From the NCBI GenBank assembly GCA_021299465.1, contig JAJTHB010000013.1, positions 1-58,567 of the forward strand: a stretch of DNA of 58,567 bases, read 5' to 3'. A program made the translations under genes and the position numbers. The stretch is from Rickettsiales bacterium. GTDB taxonomy: Bacteria > Pseudomonadota > Alphaproteobacteria > Rickettsiales > SXRF01. Of the stretch, positions 1-8,712 are shown piece by piece (position 1 is the first letter of the stretch; each line of letters opens with the position of its first letter). The notes beneath the pieces are model-generated. The model ran no database searches. It saw only the letters and a list, made by a program, of their open reading frames with translations, and was not told where the DNA came from.

Positions 1-507
1 TCCCTCGTAATCGATATCGAAGGAATAAGAGTCCTTCATCAAAAATTCACGGCCACGCATCACGCCGAAACGCGGGCGGATTTCATCACGGAATTTCCAC
101 TGGATTTGGTAGAGGTTTTTGCCCGCATCGCGGTAGCTACGAATGTTCTGACGAGCGATGTCGGTGATCACCTCCTCGCAGGTAGGGCTATAGAGCAGCT
201 CACGCTCGGCGCGGTCAGGGAAACGAAGCATCTCCTTGCCGAGGGCATCATAGCGGCCTGATTCCTTCCATAGCTCGGTTGGCTGCAAGGTGGGCATAAG
301 CAGCTCCTGCGCGCCGGATTTATCCATCTCTTCGCGCACGATTTGTTCGATGTTGCGAAGCACGCGAAGGCCAAGCGGCAACCAGTTATAAATACCGGCC
401 GCGAGTTGGCGGATCATACCGGCGCGCAGCATAAGCCGATGCGAGGCGATCTGGGCTTCAGATGGGTTTTCTTTGATAAGCGGAAGAAGGAGCTGAGAGA
501 GTTTCAT
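1..507 (-). CDS. proS: Prolyl-tRNA synthetase, N-terminal part (cut by window edge)
   Basis: Charges tRNA-Pro with proline in the cytoplasm. The 169 visible codons begin [10 protein letters not shown] and contain the class II synthetase N-terminal region: the stretch [20 protein letters not shown], then a segment ending [11 protein letters not shown], and a motif-2 like region [20 protein letters not shown]. The C-terminal catalytic and anticodon-binding parts lie outside the window. The ATG at 507 gives the usual start of this family. A DUF1467 gene sits 15 bases upstream on the same strand, a pairing common in Alphaproteobacteria. The family assignment is firm; only the missing end limits it. 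Confidence 0.96.
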   Translation of the reverse strand, partial: MKLSQLLLPLIKENPSEAQIASHRLMLRAGMIRQLAAGIYNWLPLGLRVLRNIEQIVREEMDKSGAQELLMPTLQPTELWKESGRYDALGKEMLRFPDRAERELLYSPTCEEVITDIARQNIRSYRDAGKNLYQIQWKFRDEIRPRFGVMRGREFLMKDSYSFDIDYEG

Positions 508-522
508 AGACTAACCTTTGGT

Positions 523-753
523 TTAACGAACCTGCACTATGCCACTTTCAATCACCAGCGCAAGGATGAGGGTAGCGATCGCGGCAATCAAACTATTCAG
601 CCAAATAATTTTTCGCCAATGGATGCGCTTCGGCGCGGCGTCATATTCCATTTGCTGCTCTTTAGGACCGGTTTCGATACACATCGGCACGGTGATGAAC
701 AAGGTAATCCACCACGCATTAAGGAACGTAAAAAACGCCATCAGCCAAGACAT
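523..753 (-). CDS. DUF1467 family small membrane protein
   Basis: A 76-residue protein with two hydrophobic helices (about residues 3-24 and 48-70) joined by a charged loop containing the ETGPKEQQ stretch. This matches the DUF1467 family of alphaproteobacterial inner-membrane proteins of unknown function, which is habitually encoded just upstream of proS, as here. The 15-base gap to proS suggests co-transcription. No catalytic residues are evident. I recognise the family from its length, the topology and the proS linkage; the function is unknown. Confidence 0.85.
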   Translation of the reverse strand: MSWLMAFFTFLNAWWITLFITVPMCIETGPKEQQMEYDAAPKRIHWRKIIWLNSLIAAIATLILALVIESGIVQVR

Positions 754-904
754 AACCCCTCGTTCATCGAATTGTCTTATTTGTTAAGGTATTGTTTTTG
801 AATATAAATAACAAAAGCTGTCATAAAAGTTTCACTTTTGATGACGGTAAAATAGAGTAAACTCAGGAAGTAGCAAAAGAATTATTGAAATCTGGCCGAG
901 CTCA

Positions 905-1906
905 ATGGATACCGAAAAGCACCTTGAATTAGAAAAGAAAATTCGTGAAGGCAAGAGCCCAAACGATGAGGGGCCTTATTACCATCATGCCTGGTGGGAA
1001 TCCTACAAGGGTAGCATCAAAGGCAAGTTGCTTGGTGCGGTGCTTGGAACTGCGGCTGGTGCTATCATCGGGGGCGTCGTTGTTGCCGTAGCAGCCATCT
1101 TCACACCCTTGGCAGGGATGGTGGCAACTGGCGCCGCGATCAGTACGATTGGTGCATTCGCTGGGGCTGGTTTGCTTTACGGCGTGAAGGAATTCAGTGA
1201 AATCGGTAAGAATGTTGGCAACACCGCATCGCAATTCCGCTTATTCGAATCACGCACACGCACGATGGTTGATGGAAAAGTTGCCGAAATCAAAGAAGAG
1301 ATTGGCGAGATCAAATCATTGCTTACAGGAAAAATAGACCCTAAAAAAGCTGAATATCAAGAAGCACAGCGAGTTGCGGATGATGATGAAACGAATTATC
1401 GAAAAACGCACTACGCGAAACTGAACACACCCAGAATCAACGGATTTGCTTTTTGGAAAGTAGCGCTGGTTGGGCTCGTAGCTGGCGCAGCAATAGGTGC
1501 GCTACTTGGGGCAACAGGCATTGTTGGCTATGCACTGCCAGCGGCCATCAAAATTGCTCCGGAAGTTATAACCATCGGCTCGGCATTGATTTTTGGCGCC
1601 ATGGGCGCGTCGTTCGGTATCAATCGTGATTTTGCAAGGAAAATTGCTGATCGTACCGATCTATTGTTCAAGGGAATTCTTGGTTCCAAGTCTCACGATT
1701 TGGTGAAAGAACAACAAATCACTGAAGGTAAAGTGATTGAGGATATGCTGAGTGGCAAGTCCGATGCTATCGCAACCTCTGTTGTACCCGAATATATGGC
1801 AGATAAGGATGCACCGACCTCGCAAACACAGTGGCGTGATAAGGTCCTGCCTGCGGCTCAGCGTGCACTACTGAGCTTTGATCACACCCGTGCCACCCCC
1901 CAATAG
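905..1906 (+). CDS. Hypothetical membrane protein with small-residue-rich helices (first gene of a four-gene operon)
   Basis: I do not recognise this 333-residue protein. A charged N-terminus of 40 residues is followed by a Gly/Ala-rich hydrophobic pair (about 41-67 and 69-93). A predicted helical, Lys/Glu-rich stretch (about 123-165) follows, then a second Gly/Ala-rich pair (about 182-212 and 220-240) and a polar tail. The two halves look like an internal repeat of the same hairpin design. GxxxG-like spacing suggests tight helix packing or oligomerisation, as in glycine-zipper proteins. The next gene begins 10 bases downstream, so this is probably the head of an operon. Membrane location is an inference from hydrophobicity; no function is claimed. 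Confidence 0.8.
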   Translation: MDTEKHLELEKKIREGKSPNDEGPYYHHAWWESYKGSIKGKLLGAVLGTAAGAIIGGVVVAVAAIFTPLAGMVATGAAISTIGAFAGAGLLYGVKEFSEIGKNVGNTASQFRLFESRTRTMVDGKVAEIKEEIGEIKSLLTGKIDPKKAEYQEAQRVADDDETNYRKTHYAKLNTPRINGFAFWKVALVGLVAGAAIGALLGATGIVGYALPAAIKIAPEVITIGSALIFGAMGASFGINRDFARKIADRTDLLFKGILGSKSHDLVKEQQITEGKVIEDMLSGKSDAIATSVVPEYMADKDAPTSQTQWRDKVLPAAQRALLSFDHTRATPQ

Positions 1907-1916
1907 ATGATGATCC

Positions 1917-2594
1917 ATGTCGTTACTTTCTAGATTGACCGGAAGTAGCAAGGCAGAGGAAGCCTTATCGAAGAAGGCCGATAATCGCTGGCATAACTTT
2001 CTGCGTCTTACTGGAGATCAGTCTGCCTATGACCCCGTCAAAGGCACGTTTGGCAGTTCTGGCATTGGGATCCCTGAAAGAATTGAATTAGAATATAATG
2101 CCATGCTGAAACGCGTTGGCAAAAAGCTATGGTCGGGCACGATCAAGGCAGCAGGAAGCGGCTTCGGCAAAGGTCTGCTCGCCACGGCGGCAATTTTGCT
2201 GGTCGGTTTCGCTATCGTCTCTGGATTAGGCGCAGTTGGGGCAGGCGCAACCTTTGCGAGTGGTATCGGCATGGGTTTATCCGTTGCCGGCAACTTCATG
2301 CTGAATAGCTGGTTTGGCGCTGGCGTATTGGCGCTTGGCGGCACACTTGGTGCGGTGTCTGATGTGCGCAAGCACACCAATAACCTGACGGCCGATATGG
2401 CGCGCGTGGAAGCGGAAGGCTACACGATTGCGCGTGACGCGAATCTGCTGAGAGAACTTCAGGGACTGCAAACCACTCAGGAAAAACCGTTTCAGGTGCC
2501 AAAGGATCAAGCACTTGAAAAAGAATGTAACTACTGTGCTCGCGAAATGGCACGGCGCGAGTCTGCTCAACAATCAAATTCCATCATGAGATAG
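1917..2594 (+). CDS. Hypothetical membrane protein with small-residue-rich helices (second gene of the operon)
   Basis: A 225-residue protein without a recognised family. A soluble N-terminal segment of about 70 residues precedes two long Gly/Ala-rich hydrophobic stretches (about 84-108 and 112-148). A charged C-terminal region ends in a short cluster CNYCAREMA, whose CxxC could bind metal, although a single pair is weak evidence. It shares its general design, not clear sequence identity, with its neighbours. Spacing is 10 bases to the gene before and 7 to the gene after, so the three membrane proteins are probably made together. Confidence 0.8.
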   Translation: MSLLSRLTGSSKAEEALSKKADNRWHNFLRLTGDQSAYDPVKGTFGSSGIGIPERIELEYNAMLKRVGKKLWSGTIKAAGSGFGKGLLATAAILLVGFAIVSGLGAVGAGATFASGIGMGLSVAGNFMLNSWFGAGVLALGGTLGAVSDVRKHTNNLTADMARVEAEGYTIARDANLLRELQGLQTTQEKPFQVPKDQALEKECNYCAREMARRESAQQSNSIMR

Positions 2595-2601
2595 GTTAAT
2601 T

Positions 2602-3009
2602 ATGGCTGAATTGAACACGGCGTGGGACGCCTATAAAAAACTTTTTAAAAACGCTATTTCTTCAGCCATCGTGGGCATTGCGATTGGCTCATTGATTGGT
2701 GCAGTGGTTGGTATTGCTATGCCCGTCACGGTTGGCCTCGCGACAGGACTTCTGGCTGGCGCAGCAGGTGGCTACATATTCGGTGGCGCTTATGGACAAA
2801 TTCGTAGCATGAAGGAAATTAAAATTGGTGGCGGCGCGTCTGAGCAAGATGTGGTGAATGTCGCCAACATGGCGTTTGCTCAGGGCTATACGGCAGGCAA
2901 AGAACAAGCAACCAATTCTCCTAAAAAAGCGGAAGAAATTTCTCGGCAATTTCAGGAGCAGCTGGAAGAGCAGCGGAGTAAAGTGGTAGCTTCCGCAATG
3001 AGTAGATAA
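2602..3009 (+). CDS. Hypothetical small glycine-zipper-like membrane protein (third gene of the operon)
   Basis: A 135-residue protein. Residues 19-40 and 42-66 are a hydrophobic hairpin packed with Gly and Ala (for example AIVGIAIGSLIGAVVGIAM), typical of glycine-zipper membrane proteins. A polar tail contains EEISRQFQEQLEEQRSK, a likely coiled-coil helix. The stop codon TAA is followed directly by the ATG of the next gene with no spacer, which indicates translational coupling to the hydrolase. I cannot name the family. A structural or pore-like role is only a guess from composition. Confidence 0.78.
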   Translation: MAELNTAWDAYKKLFKNAISSAIVGIAIGSLIGAVVGIAMPVTVGLATGLLAGAAGGYIFGGAYGQIRSMKEIKIGGGASEQDVVNVANMAFAQGYTAGKEQATNSPKKAEEISRQFQEQLEEQRSKVVASAMSR

Positions 3010-4002
3010 ATGGTCAGCCTGCTTTCACATCCACGGCCAGTCATAGGCATCAGCGGGTCCAATGCTGATTCCGCCTCGGTGCGCGCGATGATGACGCAGG
3101 TGGCGAGCAGCGGTGCCATCCCGCTGTTTCTTAGTAATCATGGCGCAAGGAATGCAAAGCGGGATATTGATAAAATTGATGCACTGATCGTTATGGGCAA
3201 TAACGCCGATATTGATCCCGCCCGATACGGCGAAACGCCGCATTCCAAAACAAGATCAGAAACTCAGACACCAGATGGAAGGGCACGCGCAAACTACGAA
3301 TATGAGCTGATGCAGCTCGCGCTAGGCCAGAAAATGCCCATGCTTGGCGTATGCGGCGGGATGCAGCGCCTCGCGGTAATGTGCGGCGGCAAGCTGCACC
3401 AACATGTGCCTGATTTAACCGGCAATGATGATCATGCGCAGCAGGAGCATAATATCGCGCCGTTCGTGCCGGTGCAGGCGGTGCATATTGATGAAAACAG
3501 CACCCTCGGCAATATCGGCAATAGCCTGCTTGCCAGTATCGGTCATAAAATTTTATCAATTTTCACCCCCACCCATAAAGATTACAGCTATCAAGAAAAC
3601 AGCATGCATCATCAGGCTGTTTCCGATCCCGGCAAAGGCCTGCGTGCAGTCGCATTTGCGGATGATAGACTGCCGGATGGCAGCAGGTTGATTGAAGCCA
3701 TCGAGGCTGATCCGAATGGTGCTTTCAAAGACCAATTCCTAGTTGGCGTGCAGTGGCATCCGGAATTCAGCGCCAGTGAGCTGGGCGCAAAAATCGCAAG
3801 GAGGCTGACCGAAGAAGCGCAGCATTATGCTCATAAACATAACCGTACCCATCCGAACGCCGAAGCGCAGGATGAGACCATGCTCAGCTCGCTCGATATG
3901 CTGAAAAAACCTGCCGAAGGAATTCGTATGAAAGAAAGCGGCGCAGTTGCCTATATCATGAAGCGCCGCGAAGAATTATTTTCCGGACAATCCCGCGCTT
4001 AG
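3010..4002 (+). CDS. Peptidase C26 / class-I glutamine amidotransferase-like hydrolase (PuuD-like) with C-terminal extension
   Basis: Resembles gamma-glutamyl-gamma-aminobutyrate hydrolases, which cleave gamma-glutamyl amide bonds with a Cys-His-Glu triad. The nucleophile elbow GVCGGMQ puts the catalytic Cys at about residue 115, and QWHPEF gives His250 and Glu252. The N-terminal PVIGISG and the DPARYGE segment also fit C26. The usual family length is near 240-260; this protein has about 70 extra C-terminal residues, helical and charged, with no recognised domain. It is coupled to three membrane-protein genes, so it may act on a substrate linked to them rather than in polyamine breakdown. The stop overlaps the stop of the convergent rnj gene by three bases. 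Confidence 0.82.
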   Translation: MVSLLSHPRPVIGISGSNADSASVRAMMTQVASSGAIPLFLSNHGARNAKRDIDKIDALIVMGNNADIDPARYGETPHSKTRSETQTPDGRARANYEYELMQLALGQKMPMLGVCGGMQRLAVMCGGKLHQHVPDLTGNDDHAQQEHNIAPFVPVQAVHIDENSTLGNIGNSLLASIGHKILSIFTPTHKDYSYQENSMHHQAVSDPGKGLRAVAFADDRLPDGSRLIEAIEADPNGAFKDQFLVGVQWHPEFSASELGAKIARRLTEEAQHYAHKHNRTHPNAEAQDETMLSSLDMLKKPAEGIRMKESGAVAYIMKRREELFSGQSRA

Positions 4003-5648
4003 GCGCGTATTACCTGCACTTCGATATGCGGCTTTTTTTCCAGCTCGCGCTTGATCAGCTGGCGCAGCGCCACGCGAACTTCCTCACGGAGTTTTTCATC
4101 GGAGGTGATTTTAGCGCGCGCCACCACATCCTCGGCAAAAGCGCGCCACTCCTCAATAAATTCAGCATCTTCCTTGCTATCCAGCACACCTGGAGCTGCC
4201 AGCTGCACCTCTGAGCGCTGCCCGAGCGCGATGGAAACAAACACCGCGCCTTCATCGCGCAGGCGGCGGCGCGTGCGGATGACATCGCCATCGGTGGGAA
4301 TCAGCGAGGTGCCGTCAATGGCCACATAGCCAGCGTGAACGGAGCCAATAATGCTGGCTTCACCCGGCTCCAGCCAGACAATCGCGCCGTTATGCGCCTC
4401 GACGGTTTCTTTCACACCGAGGCTTTTCGCCAGCTTCGCATGCTCGCGCAAATGCTGCGCTTCGCCATGCGTTGGGATAGCAATCTGCGGGCGCACCAGC
4501 TCATACATGCGTTTTAATTCTTCGCGTGCGGGGTGGCCGGAGACGTGAATAAAGAAGTTACGATCGGTAATGATTTCAACCTTCTTTTTCACCAGCTGGT
4601 TTTTCACCCAGTTGATGCGCGATTCATTGCCGGGAATTTTGCGCGAAGAAAAAATCACCGTATCGCCGGGCAGAACGCGGATGTTCGGGTGTTCGCCGCG
4701 GGCAATGCGCGTCAGTGCCGCGCGCGGCTCGCCCTGGCAACCGGTGGAGATCACCAGCAAATCTTGGCGTGGAATGCTCGCCGCCTCTTTCTCATCCACA
4801 AACTCGGTATCTTCATGCAGATAACCGCTTTCTTTGGCAGCGGCTACTACACGGTGCAGCGAGCGGCCGGCAAGCGCCACCACCCTGCCCGCTTCCTTAG
4901 CGGCCATCAAAATGGAAGCAACGCGCGCGAGGTTGGAGGCAAAGGTGGATACAATCACCGCCTGCGGGCAATCCTTGATGACATCGATTAAATGCTTGCG
5001 CACCTCGCCTTCCGAGCCGGATTCCCCCTCCACAAACACATTGGTAGAATCACAAACCATGGCGAGCACCTTGCCGTCGCCGTATTTCTTAAGCGTCTCA
5101 TAATCCGAAACGGGGCCGATCATCGGCGCAGCGTCGAATTTCCAGTCGCCGGTATGCATCACCACGCCCTTGGGTGTCGTAATCGCCACCGCCTGCATTT
5201 CGGGTATGGAATGAGTGAGATCCACCAGCTCCATGGAAAATGGGGCAAGCTCAAGTTTGCTGCCGGGTTTCAGCTCGGTGATTTTTGGTTTTTTGCCCGG
5301 GCCCATCTCCGCCAGCTTGTGCTTAAGAAACGCACTGGTAAAGGGCGTGGCGTAAATGGGACATTCAAACTCGCGCCATATATAAGGCACCGCGCCGAGA
5401 TGGTCTTCATGCGCGTGGGTGAGCACCAGACCAAGCAAATCATCTTTAATCTCAGAAACGAACGACACATCCGGCACCACAATCTCAACGCCGGGCAGAT
5501 AGTCGCTGGCGAAGCCGATGCCGCAATCGACCATCAGCCATTTGCCTTGATAATGGTAGAGGTTGAGATTCATTCCAATCTCGTTTGAACCGCCGAGCGG
5601 AACAAAGAGGAGATCATCATGATGTTTGGAAAAATCGAAGTTTGTCAT
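3999..5648 (-). CDS. rnj: Ribonuclease J
   Basis: A metallo-beta-lactamase/beta-CASP ribonuclease that combines 5'-3' exonuclease and endonuclease activity in RNA maturation and decay. The start of the protein has the signature LFVPLGGSNEIGMNL, and the metal-binding motif HAHEDH lies at residues 78-83. Further family blocks are HTGDWKFD, CDSTN, SGHPAREELKRM and the IPTHGEAQHL stretch. The length of 549 residues is normal. It is last in the nuo-birA-coaX-rnj run, a conserved alphaproteobacterial order. A GAGTNTR heptamer array separates it from coaX and could affect the transcript. Confidence 0.95.
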   Translation of the reverse strand: MTNFDFSKHHDDLLFVPLGGSNEIGMNLNLYHYQGKWLMVDCGIGFASDYLPGVEIVVPDVSFVSEIKDDLLGLVLTHAHEDHLGAVPYIWREFECPIYATPFTSAFLKHKLAEMGPGKKPKITELKPGSKLELAPFSMELVDLTHSIPEMQAVAITTPKGVVMHTGDWKFDAAPMIGPVSDYETLKKYGDGKVLAMVCDSTNVFVEGESGSEGEVRKHLIDVIKDCPQAVIVSTFASNLARVASILMAAKEAGRVVALAGRSLHRVVAAAKESGYLHEDTEFVDEKEAASIPRQDLLVISTGCQGEPRAALTRIARGEHPNIRVLPGDTVIFSSRKIPGNESRINWVKNQLVKKKVEIITDRNFFIHVSGHPAREELKRMYELVRPQIAIPTHGEAQHLREHAKLAKSLGVKETVEAHNGAIVWLEPGEASIIGSVHAGYVAIDGTSLIPTDGDVIRTRRRLRDEGAVFVSIALGQRSEVQLAAPGVLDSKEDAEFIEEWRAFAEDVVARAKITSDEKLREEVRVALRQLIKRELEKKPHIEVQVIRA

Positions 5649-5688
5649 GTTAGTGGCTGGAGTTTGGGGTTTGATAAGCCAGAGATAC

Positions 5689-5716
5689 TATACTCCAGAC
5701 TCCAAACTCCATACTC
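5689..5716 (-). repeat. Heptamer array, four units of GAGTNTR, between coaX and rnj
   Basis: On the minus strand four consecutive heptamers read GAGTATG, GAGTTTG, GAGTCTG and GAGTATA. A shorter inverse arm GGAGTTTGG at 5659-5667 can pair with CCAAACTCC at 5702-5710, giving a hairpin. The array overlaps the coaX stop codon. The same heptamer family flanks the four-helix-bundle gene at 21554-21985 and forms the first codons of nuoB near 24200. This copy contains no gene and may be an empty or minimal version of that element. Confidence 0.8.
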
Positions 5717-6491
5717 ATTTCTGATTCATTTCATAGATTTCTTTTAAACCAATAATTGTCAAATCGGGCTCTACCGATTCAATCACAGGGCAGGCTTTGG
5801 CATAAAGCGGCGCAAGACCGCCAGTAGCGATCACTTTCATGGCCGCACCGTATTCCTTGATGATTTTAGCAACCAACGATTCCACCATACCGGCATAGCC
5901 ATGATAAATACCGGATTGCATGGCATGGGTCGTGTTGGTGCCGATCACCTTATCCGGCGGCTGAATGGCGACATTGGGCAGTTTCGCGGCGGCGCGGTGC
6001 AGCGCATCAAGCGAGAGGTTCACGCCGGGCGCGATTACGCCGCCGAGATACGCACCTTTTGCGGTCACGACGTCAAACGTCGTCGCGGTACCAAAGTCGA
6101 TCACGATCAGGTCTTTTTTATATTTACGCCAAGCAGCAAAGCTGTTTACCAGACGGTCAGCGCCGACTTCGCGCGGATTATCGATCCTGACCGTAATACC
6201 AAGGTCGAGATTCAAGCGCGGATCGCCGATCACCATCAGTTCGGTGTTAAAGTAGCGTTTAGCCAACTGCCTCAGATCAAAAATCGCCTGCGGCACAACA
6301 GAAGAAAGCACGGCGGCCTTGATGTTTTTAGGATCAAGCTTTTCATACGCCATCACCTGCGTCAGCCACACGCCATACTCATCGGCCGTCCGCTTTGCAT
6401 CGGTGGAAATGCGCCATTGACCGAGAATACGATCACCGACGAATACGGCAAAAACAACATTGGTATTGCCAGCATCAATAACGAGCAGCAC
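5715..6491 (-). CDS. coaX: Type III pantothenate kinase
   Basis: Phosphorylates pantothenate, the first step of coenzyme A synthesis, in the cytoplasm. ASKHA-fold motifs are visible: phosphate-1 loop DAGNTN at residues 6-11, GADRL at 110-114, DFGTATTFD at 132-140, and GGVIAPG after that. The length of 258 residues is standard. The start is a GTG that begins immediately after the birA stop codon (TAG then GTG), so the two genes are translationally coupled. The nuoN-birA-coaX-rnj order is a familiar alphaproteobacterial arrangement. The stop lies in a heptamer array. Confidence 0.94.
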   Translation of the reverse strand: MLLVIDAGNTNVVFAVFVGDRILGQWRISTDAKRTADEYGVWLTQVMAYEKLDPKNIKAAVLSSVVPQAIFDLRQLAKRYFNTELMVIGDPRLNLDLGITVRIDNPREVGADRLVNSFAAWRKYKKDLIVIDFGTATTFDVVTAKGAYLGGVIAPGVNLSLDALHRAAAKLPNVAIQPPDKVIGTNTTHAMQSGIYHGYAGMVESLVAKIIKEYGAAMKVIATGGLAPLYAKACPVIESVEPDLTIIGLKEIYEMNQK

Positions 6492-7268
6492 CTAAACCTC
6501 CGCCGGGAAAATATCCGCCGCGCGAATATACTGCCTGCGGCCATCTTCAAGCTTAAGCACAAGGTTGCCATGCTCATCAATCGTCTCGGCGATGCCTTCA
6601 ATTTCGCGATCCGGCAAGCGTGCGATAACAGTCTTTTTCATATTCCACGCGACATTCAGCCAGTGCGTGCGAATGCGAGCAAAACCACCCGCATTCCATT
6701 CGTTGTAGTACTCAATAAAATGATGAATGAAACGGGATAAAATAATTTTAGCGCTTACAAGCTCTACGCCGACTTTGGTGAGGCATGTTGCAGGAAATTC
6801 AGCGTCTTCAGGAAAGCTATCAACATTCACGCCAACACCCACTACGACCCAGCTACCGCCTTCTTCGCCCGCCTGAAACGATTCGAGTAGAATGCCACCA
6901 AGCTTCTTACCAGATATGAGAATATCATTGGGCCATTTGCAAAAAAGCTCTGCGGGATCAGGCACAATCGCTTCCAGCGTCTCGTGCACCGCGCAGGCCG
7001 CCACAAATGAAAGCTCAGAAAAAAGTGCAAGCGGCTTTTCGGGCTTAAGCAAAACCGAAACAAACAAATTGCCTTCCTCAGAAACCCACTCGCGCCCCAT
7101 GCGGCCTTTGCCGGCGGTTTGTTTTTTCGCCCAGATTACAGCGCCGTGGCCGCTGCCACTGCGAGCCAGCCTTTTGGCCTCTTCGTTAGTGGAATCAAGT
7201 GAGTCGAATGACAGCAGGTGGTAGTCGTTAAGGAGATTGGCCTGTTCTTTGGTTTTACTGTTTGGCAT
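6492..7268 (-). CDS. birA: Biotin--[acetyl-CoA-carboxylase] ligase
   Basis: Attaches biotin to the carboxyl carrier protein of acetyl-CoA carboxylase through biotinyl-AMP. Motifs: substrate loop DSTNEEAKRLA, adenylate-binding QTAGKGRMGREW (about residues 50-61), KWPNDI and GKKLGGILLE. There is no N-terminal winged-helix domain, so this is the monofunctional class and not a repressor. The reading frame could extend to 7310, but the ATG at 7268, just after the nuoN stop, removes an unrelated N-terminal tail and is preferred. It is followed with no gap by coaX. Confidence 0.93.
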   Translation of the reverse strand: MPNSKTKEQANLLNDYHLLSFDSLDSTNEEAKRLARSGSGHGAVIWAKKQTAGKGRMGREWVSEEGNLFVSVLLKPEKPLALFSELSFVAACAVHETLEAIVPDPAELFCKWPNDILISGKKLGGILLESFQAGEEGGSWVVVGVGVNVDSFPEDAEFPATCLTKVGVELVSAKIILSRFIHHFIEYYNEWNAGGFARIRTHWLNVAWNMKKTVIARLPDREIEGIAETIDEHGNLVLKLEDGRRQYIRAADIFPAEV

Positions 7269-7269
7269 A

Positions 7270-8712
7270 TCAGGGCACCAGAATCTTCGCGGCGATGCTA
7301 GCCTGTGCAATTAAAGGCATCGGTAGCAAGAAAAATAGGAACGTTACCGCCGCACCAAGCGATACACTTGCTGGCAACCAGATAGTCTGGGATTTATCAA
7401 AGCCCCATGCTGGTTCATCAAAATACATGACCTTCACAACCTTGATGTAATAATAGCAGCCAATAACGCTGGTGAGCACCCCGATCACCGCGAGCCAGAC
7501 AAGACCGCTACTCACGGCGGCGATGATCACGAACATCTTACCGAAAAAGCCTGCAAGCGGCGGAATACCGGCCATGGAGAACATAAAAATGGAAATGGCA
7601 ATCGCCATCGCCGGATGGGTTTGCGACAAGCCGGAAAGGTCTTTGATTTCTTCCACCGCATGGCCACCACGGCGCATCAGCATCACACAGCCGAACATGC
7701 CCGCGCTCATAAAAATATAGACACCAAGATAAATCAGCATCGCCTGCACACCTGCTTGCGATCCGGTGGCGAGCGCCATAAGCATAAAGCCGACATGGCC
7801 GATCGAGCTATAGGCCAGCAGACGCTTGATATTGGTCTGAACAATGGCGGCGAGCGCCCCCACCAGCATGGAAAGCACCGAGGCGGCAATCACCACTTGC
7901 TGCCACTGGGCAAAAAGTGAGGCGAATGGATCAAGCAGTAAGCGCGTAAATAACACCATAGCCGCGATTTTCGGCGCGGTGGCGAAAAAGGCAGTCACCG
8001 GTGTCGGAGCGCCCTCATACACATCCGGCGTCCACATATGGAAGGGCACCGCCGATAGCTTAAAGCAGAAACCGACGATGATGAGGATCATGCCGACGAT
8101 GATGCCTTTGGAAACTTCGCCGCCTGCAAAGGCCACGCCGAGCGCGTCAAACGAGGTGGTGCCAGCAAAGCCATACACCAGCGACATACCAAACAGCATC
8201 ATGCCGGAAGCAAGCGCGCCGAGCATGAAATATTTAAGCCCTGCCTCACTGGATTTCGTTGTATCGCGCGAAAAGGAGGCCAGCACATAGAGCGCAAGGC
8301 TCGACATTTCGAGCGCCATGTAAAGCGCAAGCAAATCATTCGCCGAGACCATCAGCAGCATACCGAGCACGGCAAACAGTTTCAGGATCACAAACTCAAA
8401 GGGCCGCCCGCGCACATGCAGCCAGTCGGAAGCCATAATGAGCACCAGTGCCGCACTACCGAGAATGAGTAGCTTGGCAAACAGCGTAAAACCATCGACA
8501 TGGAACATGCCATTGAATATCGTCTGCGCGCCATGATGCTGGCAGATGACGAGATAACCGGCACCAAGGATCGCCGCAACACCAAGCCACATCATGTTAT
8601 AGGCGGCAGGTTTGCGATAAACACCATACACAAGCAGCGCCATCGCGACCAGGCAGAGATACAGCTCCGGCAGGATCACAGGCAGCGCGGCCATTGTTAT
8701 ATCACCGGTCAT
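7270..8712 (-). CDS. nuoN: NADH-quinone oxidoreductase subunit N
   Basis: One of three antiporter-like proton-pumping subunits of respiratory complex I in the inner membrane. 480 residues with about 14 hydrophobic helices and the proton-transporting core blocks EMSSLALYVLASF, KYFMLGALASGMMLFG, KLSAVPFHMWTPDVYEGAP and YSSIGHVGFMLMAL. The start codon overlaps the nuoM stop by four bases (ATGA), so translation is coupled. It is the last nuo gene; birA follows at once. Confidence 0.95.
   Translation of the reverse strand: MTGDITMAALPVILPELYLCLVAMALLVYGVYRKPAAYNMMWLGVAAILGAGYLVICQHHGAQTIFNGMFHVDGFTLFAKLLILGSAALVLIMASDWLHVRGRPFEFVILKLFAVLGMLLMVSANDLLALYMALEMSSLALYVLASFSRDTTKSSEAGLKYFMLGALASGMMLFGMSLVYGFAGTTSFDALGVAFAGGEVSKGIIVGMILIIVGFCFKLSAVPFHMWTPDVYEGAPTPVTAFFATAPKIAAMVLFTRLLLDPFASLFAQWQQVVIAASVLSMLVGALAAIVQTNIKRLLAYSSIGHVGFMLMALATGSQAGVQAMLIYLGVYIFMSAGMFGCVMLMRRGGHAVEEIKDLSGLSQTHPAMAIAISIFMFSMAGIPPLAGFFGKMFVIIAAVSSGLVWLAVIGVLTSVIGCYYYIKVVKVMYFDEPAWGFDKSQTIWLPASVSLGAAVTFLFFLLPMPLIAQASIAAKILVP

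Noticed and set aside
754-904. Promoter for the 905-4002 operon
   Set aside because: A/T-rich sequence with weak hexamer-like motifs, but no pair with good spacing that I could defend.
5901-6740. 279-residue plus-strand open frame
   Set aside because: Antisense to coaX and birA, both of which are clear genes.
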